From: a virus
IMG/VR virus record: IMGVR_UViG_3300028025_006000
Location: 1 to 34,275 of that record
DNA: 34,275 nt
Reading direction: 5' to 3' (one strand)
Shown: positions 29,699 through 34,275 of the stretch, one piece after another
Layout: each line of letters opens with the position of its first letter
Position numbering within the stretch: position 1 is the first letter of the stretch
The notes under the pieces: model-generated
What the model saw: only the letters and a program-made list of their open reading frames with translations
Told to the model about the DNA's origin: nothing
Databases searched by the model: none
Made by a program: the position numbers and the translations under genes

Positions 29699-30003
29699 TG
29701 CCTAAAGCAAGACTCACCGATCCACAAACATCACACGAGGCAGCGGAGTCGGTTAAGAACCTAACCCAAACCCAAATGGGCATTCTAAACATTCTGTCTA
29801 CCGTGCCTCACCCGTTGAGCGACGAAGAAATCATTGAGCAATACCAAACCAAAGTGCGTCTGGGCGTTTTACAACGCGCTTCGGTGTCCGGTATTCGTTC
29901 GCGACGCCACGAGTTAGAAGTGTTGGGGCGTGTGGCACTCAAAGGTTTCGGTCGCACCTGGTCAGGTCGTCGATGCGCACTCTGGGGGCTAGCTAATGAC
30001 TAA
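29698..30003 (+). CDS. Winged-helix DNA-binding protein (101 aa)
   Basis: The pattern LTDPQTSHEAAESVKNLTQT, then MGILNILSTVPHPLSDEEII, then SVSGIRSRRHELEVLGRV and GFGRTWSGRRCALWGL is that of small phage winged-helix proteins in which SGIRSRRHEL forms the recognition helix. It probably binds DNA as a regulator or replication accessory. ATG 29698 overlaps the previous TAA. The next gene begins inside its last codons. Confidence 0.72.
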   Translation: MPKARLTDPQTSHEAAESVKNLTQTQMGILNILSTVPHPLSDEEIIEQYQTKVRLGVLQRASVSGIRSRRHELEVLGRVALKGFGRTWSGRRCALWGLAND

Positions 30004-30157
30004 CCTTGAAATCATCTTCTTTGTGTTCTTCCTCATGATTGGGTTGCCGCTTCTAGCCGAGTTCTTGTTTTCACTCGGAACAATTTTCTTCTTCGTTTTC
30101 GTTGCCACAACCGCTTGGTTGCTGGTACGCGTTTGGAAAGGTGCAACAAATGATTGA
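29996..30157 (+). CDS. Small membrane protein (53 aa)
   Basis: Highly hydrophobic. NLEIIFFVFFLMIGLPLLAE is followed by FLFSLGTIFFFVFVATTAWL and then a short basic end (VRVWKGATND). Two membrane helices are expected. It starts within the last eight bases of the winged-helix gene and overlaps the next gene by eight bases, a crowded arrangement typical of this region. Confidence 0.65.
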   Translation: MTNLEIIFFVFFLMIGLPLLAEFLFSLGTIFFFVFVATTAWLLVRVWKGATND

Positions 30158-30386
30158 CCCACACGGCGAACCGATAAGGGAACGCTACCGTCGCGACGGT
30201 GAGAAGCGAGCAATACAGAAACTGTTGTCGCTGCTAAACGAATGCGCATTCCGCTTTGACGACAAACCAGGTCGCTGGTTTCTAGACTTTGACGAACTAG
30301 TCGATGTCTTGAGCGAGCACGGCACACTCGTTGAGAACGCAGACGGCGAACTGCTACTAATACACGTCAACCCGAAGGGGCTGTAA
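30150..30386 (+). CDS. Small hypothetical protein (78 aa)
   Basis: Begins MIDPHGEPIRERYRRDGEKR, followed by a helix (AIQKLLSLLNECAF) and FDDKPGRWFLDFDELVDVLS. The ending (GELLLIHVNPKGL) forms strands. ATG 30150 is inside the previous gene's end. No motif is recognised. The charged helical pattern is shared by several neighbours in this early region. Confidence 0.6.
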   Translation: MIDPHGEPIRERYRRDGEKRAIQKLLSLLNECAFRFDDKPGRWFLDFDELVDVLSEHGTLVENADGELLLIHVNPKGL

Positions 30387-30572
30387 ATGTACGACCACGA
30401 GTCTTTTGTTATCGGCGTTCAAGTAGCTAAGGAGCAGGAACGGATCCTGAAACTTGTTGAAAGCCGTATCTGTTTTGATAACAAAGCTGATGGCATTTGT
30501 GAGCATGGTTACTGTTATGCGTTGACTGAGTTGCGAGCTGCTATCAAGGGTGTGGAGTTGCGTGATGAGTGA
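30387..30572 (+). CDS. Small hypothetical protein (61 aa)
   Basis: Follows the previous TAA immediately. It opens DHESFVIGVQVAKEQERILK and continues LVESRICFDNKADGICEHGY. A phage-wide pattern of (A)xxQERI(L/I)KL appears here and in the next gene (QQAERERIIKLL) and at 33510-33713 (RRQEQERILKAL). The three may share a helical module. Cys and His in the second half could bind metal. Confidence 0.6.
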   Translation: MYDHESFVIGVQVAKEQERILKLVESRICFDNKADGICEHGYCYALTELRAAIKGVELRDE

Positions 30573-30927
30573 AATTACGGCGGAAAATGTTTTGGCACTT
30601 ATTAGAGCAGAATGGGATAAGCCATCACGATTTGTTGAGATGAAATACACGCATCAACATATGCATTGGGCTATTGCAGCTGGTCAGCAAGCAGAGCGTG
30701 AACGCATTATCAAACTGCTAATCGGATTGATTGAAACCAGACCTAGTGATTGGGAAGCACCTTTCAAGGGTTATTCAATGGAACACATTATCGCTCTTAT
30801 CAAGGGAGAGAACGCTACCGAACGCACAGCTTCTACGCTACCAAACGCACAAAAAGGAGAAAAGCCAAACGAGAACCCTTGGAAGGGCTGCCCTGGTTGC
30901 CCTGAGTGCGAAGGAGAGAACAAATGA
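30565..30927 (+). CDS. Hypothetical protein (120 aa) with C-terminal Cys motif
   Basis: Starts at ATG 30565, eight bases inside the previous gene. It begins SEITAENVLALIRAEWDKPS, contains AAGQQAERERIIKLLIGLIE, a helix pattern also seen in the neighbour, and ends NPWKGCPGCPECEGENK. The C-x2-C-x2-C end could bind metal. It is helical and charged overall. No function is recognised. Confidence 0.6.
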   Translation: MSEITAENVLALIRAEWDKPSRFVEMKYTHQHMHWAIAAGQQAERERIIKLLIGLIETRPSDWEAPFKGYSMEHIIALIKGENATERTASTLPNAQKGEKPNENPWKGCPGCPECEGENK

Positions 30928-31121
30928 GTCATAAAGGTTTTGAATGGCGTTTATGCCTAGAACACTTACCTAAACCTAGATGGTATAGGGAACAACAAGT
31001 TGTGGCCTGCCCACAATGTAACAAACTTTTCGTTTGCCACCGTGGCTATGTTGATTTCGGTTGGGTTCCCTATTTTGACCCTAAATGGGATGCGTACATA
31101 AAAGAAATGAAAAACAAGTGA
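30924..31121 (+). CDS. Small zinc-ribbon protein (65 aa)
   Basis: ATG 30924 overlaps the upstream stop as ATGA. Aromatic residues and the pair VACPQCNKLFVCHRGYVDF suggest a small zinc-binding fold. The ending (VPYFDPKWDAYIKEMKNK) is charged. Similar tiny zinc proteins occur in actinophages without known role. Confidence 0.6.
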   Translation: MSHKGFEWRLCLEHLPKPRWYREQQVVACPQCNKLFVCHRGYVDFGWVPYFDPKWDAYIKEMKNK

Positions 31122-31306
31122 GCCGCCGAGCTAAACACCGTAAACCAACACCAATCACTGCGTACCCGTTGAAGTGGACTTTTGCCCAATACCGGAACCG
31201 TAAAGCGTTACGTGAAGCCGACGCACGGATCCGTAAAGCGAAACGCAAAGCAAAGCGTGAAGCGTTTTGGTTCGACCTGAAAGAATGGTTTTTACAAGAT
31301 GACTAA
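31118..31306 (+). CDS. Small highly basic protein (62 aa)
   Basis: GTG 31118 overlaps the upstream TGA. It is rich in Arg and Lys (SRRAKHRKPTPITAYPLKWT, then a run RIRKAKRKAKREAFW). Such composition suggests binding to DNA, RNA or membrane. The C-terminus (FDLKEWFLQDD) is acidic and aromatic. No family is recognised. Confidence 0.6.
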   Translation: MSRRAKHRKPTPITAYPLKWTFAQYRNRKALREADARIRKAKRKAKREAFWFDLKEWFLQDD

Positions 31307-31481
31307 CACAACCGCAGCACTGAACCTGCTCAAAGACGACAGCCTGGTTTGGTCAGATGACTTTGAAACCATCCGACCAGACCTTGTTGCCGTTTTGGAA
31401 GCGTACCTGCGAGGCGACAAACGCCAAGTGTTCTTTGAGTTACGTGAACTCGTAGAAAGGCTCACAAATGGGGTTGCTTGA
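31299..31481 (+). CDS. Small acidic helical protein (60 aa)
   Basis: Begins TNTTAALNLLKDDSLVWSDD and contains ETIRPDLVAVLEAYLRGDKR and VFFELRELVERLTNG, all helical. It overlaps the basic protein before it by eight bases and the HTH-like gene after it by 14. An acidic helical protein next to a very basic one could mean a partner pair, but that is a guess. Confidence 0.55.
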   Translation: MTNTTAALNLLKDDSLVWSDDFETIRPDLVAVLEAYLRGDKRQVFFELRELVERLTNGVA

Positions 31482-31713
31482 CGATTTGAACGACAGCAAC
31501 AAACTAGCTAAAAAAAATAGTATGCGATGTGCCATGTGCGAAATACTTTCCAGACTAACCGCCGACGAGCAGAAGGCTCTAAACGAGGCTCTAGCTAACC
31601 CTGATGCGTCTAAAGCAAACATTGCCCGTATCCTTACAAGTAATGGTTACAAAGTCTCACAGTCGTCTGTGACGCGCCATGCCCGAAGGGAATGTCTTGG
31701 CCTTAGCAGATGA
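31468..31713 (+). CDS. Small helix-turn-helix protein (81 aa)
   Basis: Has MRCAMCEILSRLTADEQKAL (a Cys pair and a helix), then ASKANIARILTSNGYKVSQS and SVTRHARREC. The segment IARILTSNGYKVSQSSVTRH reads as a helix-turn-helix, like those of small phage regulators or terminase-linked proteins. It overlaps the phosphoesterase gene by 35 bases. Confidence 0.65.
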   Translation: MGLLDDLNDSNKLAKKNSMRCAMCEILSRLTADEQKALNEALANPDASKANIARILTSNGYKVSQSSVTRHARRECLGLSR

Positions 31714-32851
31714 CCTGCTCCAAGTTGGATCGAAACCTGCACCGGCTGGTTGGCGACCAAGCGTTGAGTTTGATGAACTAGCAGGTGTTGGGGAAGCAAC
31801 CACGCAAGGGCTGGTGAGCGAACCAAACTTTGATGAGTTTCTGCGTACCGCAGGTTATGACCCTGAAGTGTATGAAGTGGTGGGGAACACTGTTCGCACA
31901 TCAAAATGGCAGCAACGCGAAGGTGGCGACTGGCTAACGTCATACCGGTTCACGTTTCGCATAAAAAACGCTGTCGTGGATTTGCCTTTGCTGTATTCGC
32001 AGGCTCGCAAACAGGTGAAGCCAGCGAAACCGCTGACAAGTAAAAAAGCCTTAGTTGTTTTATGGTCAGACTTGCAGGTGGGTAAAGTAGACGTTCACGG
32101 TGGAACGGCAGACCTGGTGGCGCGGTGCGAGGTGATGCGTGATCGGTTGAAAGCCGTGGTGAAACGTGAGAAACCAGACACCGTAGTATTTGCCGACTTG
32201 GGTGACACCGTTGAAAACTTTGGTAACGCTGCTAACCTGCAACAACTCCGAACGAATGACTTGAGCATTATGCAACAGGTCGATGTAGCTATAACGGAGG
32301 CGTGGCTAACCCTAGAAATGCTTTATAGCGTCGTACCGAACGTCGTGGTGGCGAGCGTTGGATCGAACCACTGCCAGTGGCGTGTGTCAAAACAAGCGGT
32401 GGGCAGACCAGGTGTTGACGATTGGGGCATTTTCATTTTGCACCAGATACGCAGGCTGGCCACTGTAAAAGAATACGGTTGGCGTTTCGTCGTACCAGCA
32501 GCAGAAGATGAAAGCGTCACGTTGGAAGTACACGGACACAAGATTGCGTTAGCTCACGGTCACCAAGCGAACAGACCCGAAGGCGTTGTGGGTTGGTGGC
32601 GCGGTCAACAGTTCGGTAGCCAACCAGCAGCACACGCAGACATTCTTTGCACAGGTCACTTCCACCATTTGCGTGTACAAGAGTGTGGCGCAAAACCTGA
32701 TGGGGGTTCACGGTTTTGGGTGCAGGCAGCAACCCTTGATAACGGATCGGGCTGGTTCCGTCGCACGTCAGGCGAGTCTGCTGTTCCTGGTTTGGTATGT
32801 TTCGTCTTGGAACAGGGTGTTGATTTCACGGGAAGCGTTTTGAAGTTATAA
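31679..32851 (+). CDS. Calcineurin-like metallophosphoesterase
   Basis: A 390-residue enzyme. After an N-terminal region of about 120 residues, the metallophosphatase motifs follow in order: LWSDLQVGK (D-x-Q in place of D-x-H, near residue 130), VVFADLGDTVEN (G-D near 174), VGSNHCQWR (N-H near 225), ALAHGHQ near 290 and CTGHFHHLR (G-H-x-H near 326-330). It should bind two metal ions and cleave phosphate esters. Such enzymes lie in many actinophage early regions with unknown substrate. It ends just before the structured RNA region. Confidence 0.85.
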   Translation: MPEGNVLALADDLLQVGSKPAPAGWRPSVEFDELAGVGEATTQGLVSEPNFDEFLRTAGYDPEVYEVVGNTVRTSKWQQREGGDWLTSYRFTFRIKNAVVDLPLLYSQARKQVKPAKPLTSKKALVVLWSDLQVGKVDVHGGTADLVARCEVMRDRLKAVVKREKPDTVVFADLGDTVENFGNAANLQQLRTNDLSIMQQVDVAITEAWLTLEMLYSVVPNVVVASVGSNHCQWRVSKQAVGRPGVDDWGIFILHQIRRLATVKEYGWRFVVPAAEDESVTLEVHGHKIALAHGHQANRPEGVVGWWRGQQFGSQPAAHADILCTGHFHHLRVQECGAKPDGGSRFWVQAATLDNGSGWFRRTSGESAVPGLVCFVLEQGVDFTGSVLKL

Positions 32852-32879
32852 GATAAGTTTGTGCTGCTTGGTTGGGTCG

Positions 32880-32947
32880 GTCAGTCGAACGAAGAAATTC
32901 GTTAGTGTACCGCCGGTGGCAAGCCAACGATAACTGACGAGGTTGGC
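32880..32947 (+). ncRNA. Predicted pseudoknot in the 5' part of the structured RNA
   Basis: GTCAGT (32880-32885) pairs with ACTGAC (32933-32938), while GCCAAC (32923-32928) pairs with GTTGGC (32942-32947). The ACTGAC strand lies in the loop of the second stem, giving a crossed pairing. Inside the first span a perfect hairpin AACGAA-GAAA-TTCGTT (32888-32903) is nested. Confidence 0.5.
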
Positions 32948-32988
32948 AAGGTGGTTTGGCTCTCCACGTAAACGAAACGAGCCACTAA

Positions 32989-33056
32989 GGGGTTGTGTGG
33001 TAACCGTAAGCACTACGGGTGAAGCCGCGTCAAACGGTGCAAATCCGACAACCCCA
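32989..33056 (+). ncRNA. tRNA-like cloverleaf unit 1 (degenerate)
   Basis: GGGGTTGT (32989-32996) pairs with ACAACCCC (33048-33055), an eight-base acceptor-like stem followed by A. Inside lie a three-base D-like stem (GTG...CAC), a short middle hairpin (CGG-GTGAAG-CCG) and a T-like arm (CGG-TGCAAAT-CCG) whose loop keeps the T54/A58 pattern. The stems are too short and the middle loop too small for a normal tRNA, and no anticodon can be assigned. Confidence 0.5.
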
Positions 33057-33059
33057 CTA

Positions 33060-33117
33060 TACGGACTGTCAATCCGTAGAGAGCCGTAAAAGGCTTGCCT
33101 GAATTGTAATGGTTCAG
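33060..33117 (+). ncRNA. Three consecutive hairpins between the tRNA-like units
   Basis: TACGGA-CTGTCAA-TCCGTA (33060-33078), AGCC-GTAAAA-GGCT (33082-33095) and CTGAA-TTGTAATGG-TTCAG (33099-33117). The first looks like a tRNA-Asp anticodon arm (GTC), but no matching acceptor stem surrounds it. They fill the space between the two tRNA-like units. Confidence 0.5.
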
Positions 33118-33123
33118 TGCTAA

Positions 33124-33203
33124 GGGGTTGCTATGGCTTCGTCAACGCTCCAAAACCGCTAGTCGGAAAGCGTTGCACTCGGGTTCGATTCCCGACAACT
33201 CCA
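33124..33203 (+). ncRNA. tRNA-like unit 2, tmRNA-end-like, with alanine identity
   Basis: GGGGTTG (33124-33130) pairs with CAACTCC (33196-33202), with a G3-U70 wobble and A as discriminator base, the identity set for alanyl-tRNA synthetase. The T-arm TCGGG-TTCGATT-CCCGA (33179-33195) is perfect. The D/anticodon arms are replaced by GGCTTCGTC (like the GGATTCGAC of tmRNA) and one long hairpin CAACGC...GCGTTG (33143-33148 with 33170-33175). No CCA is encoded, and there is no tag reading frame as in tmRNA. Confidence 0.6.
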
Positions 33204-33287
33204 CGGGGTAACCTCGGTAGATGAGTGTAAGAATACGGTCGCGCCGGATGACGCTGTGGCGGTCGCCCCACCTTGAAAGGGTCACAA

Positions 33288-33550
33288 TGCATGAAGCGTG
33301 GAGTTACCTACTAGCTACGCTCGGCATGACACAAATCTGGTTGACAGGCAAACGCATCAGAGCCGGTTGGATCGTCGGTGTAGCCACCTCAGTGTGTTGG
33401 GTAGCGTTCGCAACGGTTACCAAACAATATGGTTTTATTATCTCGGCAGCCTTTTTTGCCACACTCCACATTCGCAACTGGTTCGCATGGAAACCACAGA
33501 AAGAAACAAATGACGCTCACAACCAAAGACCTAGTCAACTCGAACTGTAA
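33288..33550 (+). CDS. Membrane protein (87 aa)
   Basis: ATG 33288 follows GAAAGGGTC. Hydrophobic segments SYLLATLGMTQIWL, WIVGVATSVCWVAFATV and GFIISAAFFATLHI suggest three membrane helices, with a charged C-terminal tail that starts KPQKETNDAHN. Start 33221 is rejected because it lies within the non-coding region and lacks a binding site. The pattern resembles small phage membrane proteins annotated as nicotinamide transporter-like, but that is weak. Confidence 0.65.
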
Positions 33551-33713
33551 GTGTGGGCAAGTAAACAAAGCCGTTATACCCCAAGTGAAAGCCGTTGAGT
33601 CTGCTCGCCGTCAGGAACAAGAAAGAATACTGAAAGCGTTAGCCGACTTCCAAAACCCTGCATGGCGTAAACACTACCTAGAACCTATTACCCGAATAGT
33701 GTTAGGCGACTAA
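33510..33713 (+). CDS. Small hypothetical protein (67 aa)
   Basis: ATG 33510 lies inside the membrane protein gene. It contains VNSNCKCGQVNKAVIPQVKA and ARRQEQERILKALADFQN. The QERILKAL segment resembles parts of the proteins at 30387 and 30565 (QERILKLV, ERERIIKLL), suggesting a reused helical module. Its TAA overlaps the following ATG. Confidence 0.6.
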   Translation: MTLTTKDLVNSNCKCGQVNKAVIPQVKAVESARRQEQERILKALADFQNPAWRKHYLEPITRIVLGD

Positions 33714-33889
33714 TGCCCGTCTACACATACAAATGCCCACAATGCAACAAAAGCATTGACGTACGCACCGACCTAGACAAAGCCGACCTGCCCCAACACT
33801 GTCCCAAATGCAAAATAGCTATGCGCAAACAGCAAGGCTTCGGTGGTGTCACGTTCAAAGGCACCGGCTTCTACACCACAGACAAATGA
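33713..33889 (+). CDS. FmdB-like zinc ribbon protein (58 aa)
   Basis: Begins MPVYTYKCPQCNKSIDVRTD, then PQHCPKCKIAMRKQQGFGGV, and ends TFKGTGFYTTDK. The two Cys pairs and the FKGTGFYxTD ending match the FmdB zinc ribbon family of small regulatory-type proteins common in bacteria and phages. TAATG couples it to the upstream gene. Its precise role in phages is unknown. Confidence 0.82.
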   Translation: MPVYTYKCPQCNKSIDVRTDLDKADLPQHCPKCKIAMRKQQGFGGVTFKGTGFYTTDK

Positions 33890-34209
33890 AATTCAAACGC
33901 CCCTGCCTAACCTGCGGTCAACTCGGACAACCAGGTGAAAGCTACTGTCCCCCCCATACCCTCCTAATCAAACAACAGGGCGAACAAAGACGCAACGCAG
34001 TAAAGAAAGCAACAGGCCAATACAGGGGCGACTACCAACGACGCGCCAAACACGTCAGAGCAACAGCAACCATCTGTCACCTATGTGGTAAAGGGTACGA
34101 CCCCACCGACCCGTGGCAAGCCGATCACGTCACACCAGCAGACCCCAACTCACAACTGCTACCAGCACACGCCAGCTGCAACCAATCAAGAGGCAACAAA
34201 CCCATCTAA
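33886..34209 (+). CDS. HNH endonuclease (107 aa)
   Basis: ATG 33886 overlaps the upstream TGA (ATGA). The N-terminus has RPCLTCGQLGQPGESYCPPH (zinc-finger-like), then a basic helix. The C-terminal HNH core is ATICHLCGKGYDPTDPWQAD followed by HVTPADPNSQLLPAHASCNQ and SRGNKP, with catalytic DH and a second zinc site. Phages commonly place such a nuclease near the terminase, where it helps packaging; on a circular map this gene would lie a few genes before the small terminase. Confidence 0.85.
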   Translation: MKFKRPCLTCGQLGQPGESYCPPHTLLIKQQGEQRRNAVKKATGQYRGDYQRRAKHVRATATICHLCGKGYDPTDPWQADHVTPADPNSQLLPAHASCNQSRGNKPI

Positions 34210-34275
34210 CCCCACCCGAAAACAGGGGGAGCGGGTCAAAACTTTGAGAACCAACCATCAGGTTTTGCGCCACAC
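34210..34275. other. Right edge non-coding stretch with an inverted 21-base copy
   Basis: After the HNH stop there are C- and G-rich runs (ccccacccg, cagggggagcggg) that could form a weak hairpin. The last 21 bases (34255-34275) are an exact reverse complement of 32683-32703 inside the phosphoesterase gene. No gene is seen. A packaging site or an assembly join are both possible. Confidence 0.5.

Larger units (their letters stand above)
32852..33287 (+). other. 436-base non-coding region with many stem structures
   Basis: No convincing gene lies here; the ATG at 33221 is probably a false extension of the next gene, which starts at 33288. The region is packed with perfect short stems, including 32888-32903 (GAAA loop), 32880-32885 with 32933-32938, 32923-32928 with 32942-32947, 32957-32984, 33060-33078, 33082-33095 and 33099-33117. 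It also contains two tRNA-like units, 32989-33056 and 33124-33203. I interpret it as one or more structured RNAs. Confidence 0.7.

Noticed and set aside
33060-33078. tRNA-Asp (GTC) gene
   Set aside because: The hairpin TACGGA-CTGTCAA-TCCGTA is a fine anticodon arm, but no acceptor stem, D-arm or T-arm fits around it.
33143-33160. tRNA-Trp anticodon CTCCAAA
   Set aside because: CTCCAAAACCG matches the E. coli Trp loop, but the flanking bases do not pair; CAACGC pairs with GCGTTG instead.
32989-33203. Group I intron in a tRNA gene
   Set aside because: I could not place the P7 helix and conserved core; exon halves do not make a normal anticodon arm.
33221-33287. N-terminal extension of the membrane protein from ATG 33221
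   Set aside because: No ribosome binding site, many Arg and stem-forming bases; ATG 33288 has GAAAGGGTC just upstream.
1-34275. Integrase or lysogeny module
   Set aside because: No tyrosine or serine recombinase, excisionase or repressor motif was seen in any frame; the reverse-strand genes have other explanations.

Overview
This window is most of the genome of a tailed siphovirus-type bacteriophage. Its host is probably an actinobacterium. The strongest host clue is a WhiB-family regulator at 22593-22877 on the minus strand, with Cys-X28-Cys-X2-Cys-X5-Cys and a GIWGG motif; this family is confined to Actinomycetota and their phages. Base composition looks close to or slightly below 50% G+C by eye, so a low-GC aquatic actinobacterium is plausible, but that is inference. 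No integrase, excisionase or lysogeny repressor was recognised. Nearly all genes lie on the plus strand and are tightly packed, with TAATG or ATGA stop/start overlaps.

Layout. 1-1062: an adenine/cytosine DNA methylase of the ParB-fused type whose ParB half (1-120) reads backwards. 1074-3750: small ORF, HNH nuclease, small and large terminase. 3757-9658: portal, a collagen-like fibre, and a prohead protease fused to a HAD phosphatase. 9861-11012: HK97-type major capsid protein. 11066-11620: reverse-strand HNH nuclease. 11711-13919: two glycosyltransferases and a cytidylyltransferase. 13936-21500: connectors, tail tube, tail assembly chaperone pair with a CCCAAAA -1 slippery site, a reverse-strand unknown gene, tape measure and minor tail/receptor proteins. 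21500-22564: small metal-binding protein, membrane protein, M23 endolysin and holin candidate. 22593-22877: reverse-strand WhiB.

From 22943 rightward lies the early/replication region: YqaJ-type exonuclease, a probable single-strand annealing protein, small genes, HNH, a cytosine-5 methylase split over two overlapping reading frames, and a replication initiator-like winged-helix protein. That gene contains four evenly spaced iterons followed by an A/T-rich tract, the layout of the lambda O gene. Next come an SSB-like protein ending DDAPF, a RusA resolvase, many very small genes, and a calcineurin-like phosphoesterase. A 436-base non-coding stretch (32852-33287) is full of perfect stems and contains two tRNA-like cloverleaf modules; the second resembles the tRNA-like end of tmRNA. 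The window ends with small genes, an FmdB-like zinc ribbon and an HNH nuclease that would lie near the terminase if the genome is circularly permuted.

How it works together. Terminase packages DNA through the portal into a capsid matured by the protease. The tail is built with the frameshifted chaperone and a fairly short tape measure. The sugar enzymes may decorate the virion or the host surface. Exonuclease, annealing protein, SSB candidate, initiator and RusA form a phage recombination/replication set. Two methylases probably protect the DNA. The best candidates for something new are the structured RNA region, the in-gene origin, the HAD-protease fusion, the dual-frame methylase and the inverted methylase edge. 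All counts and pairings were made by eye; no database search was run.
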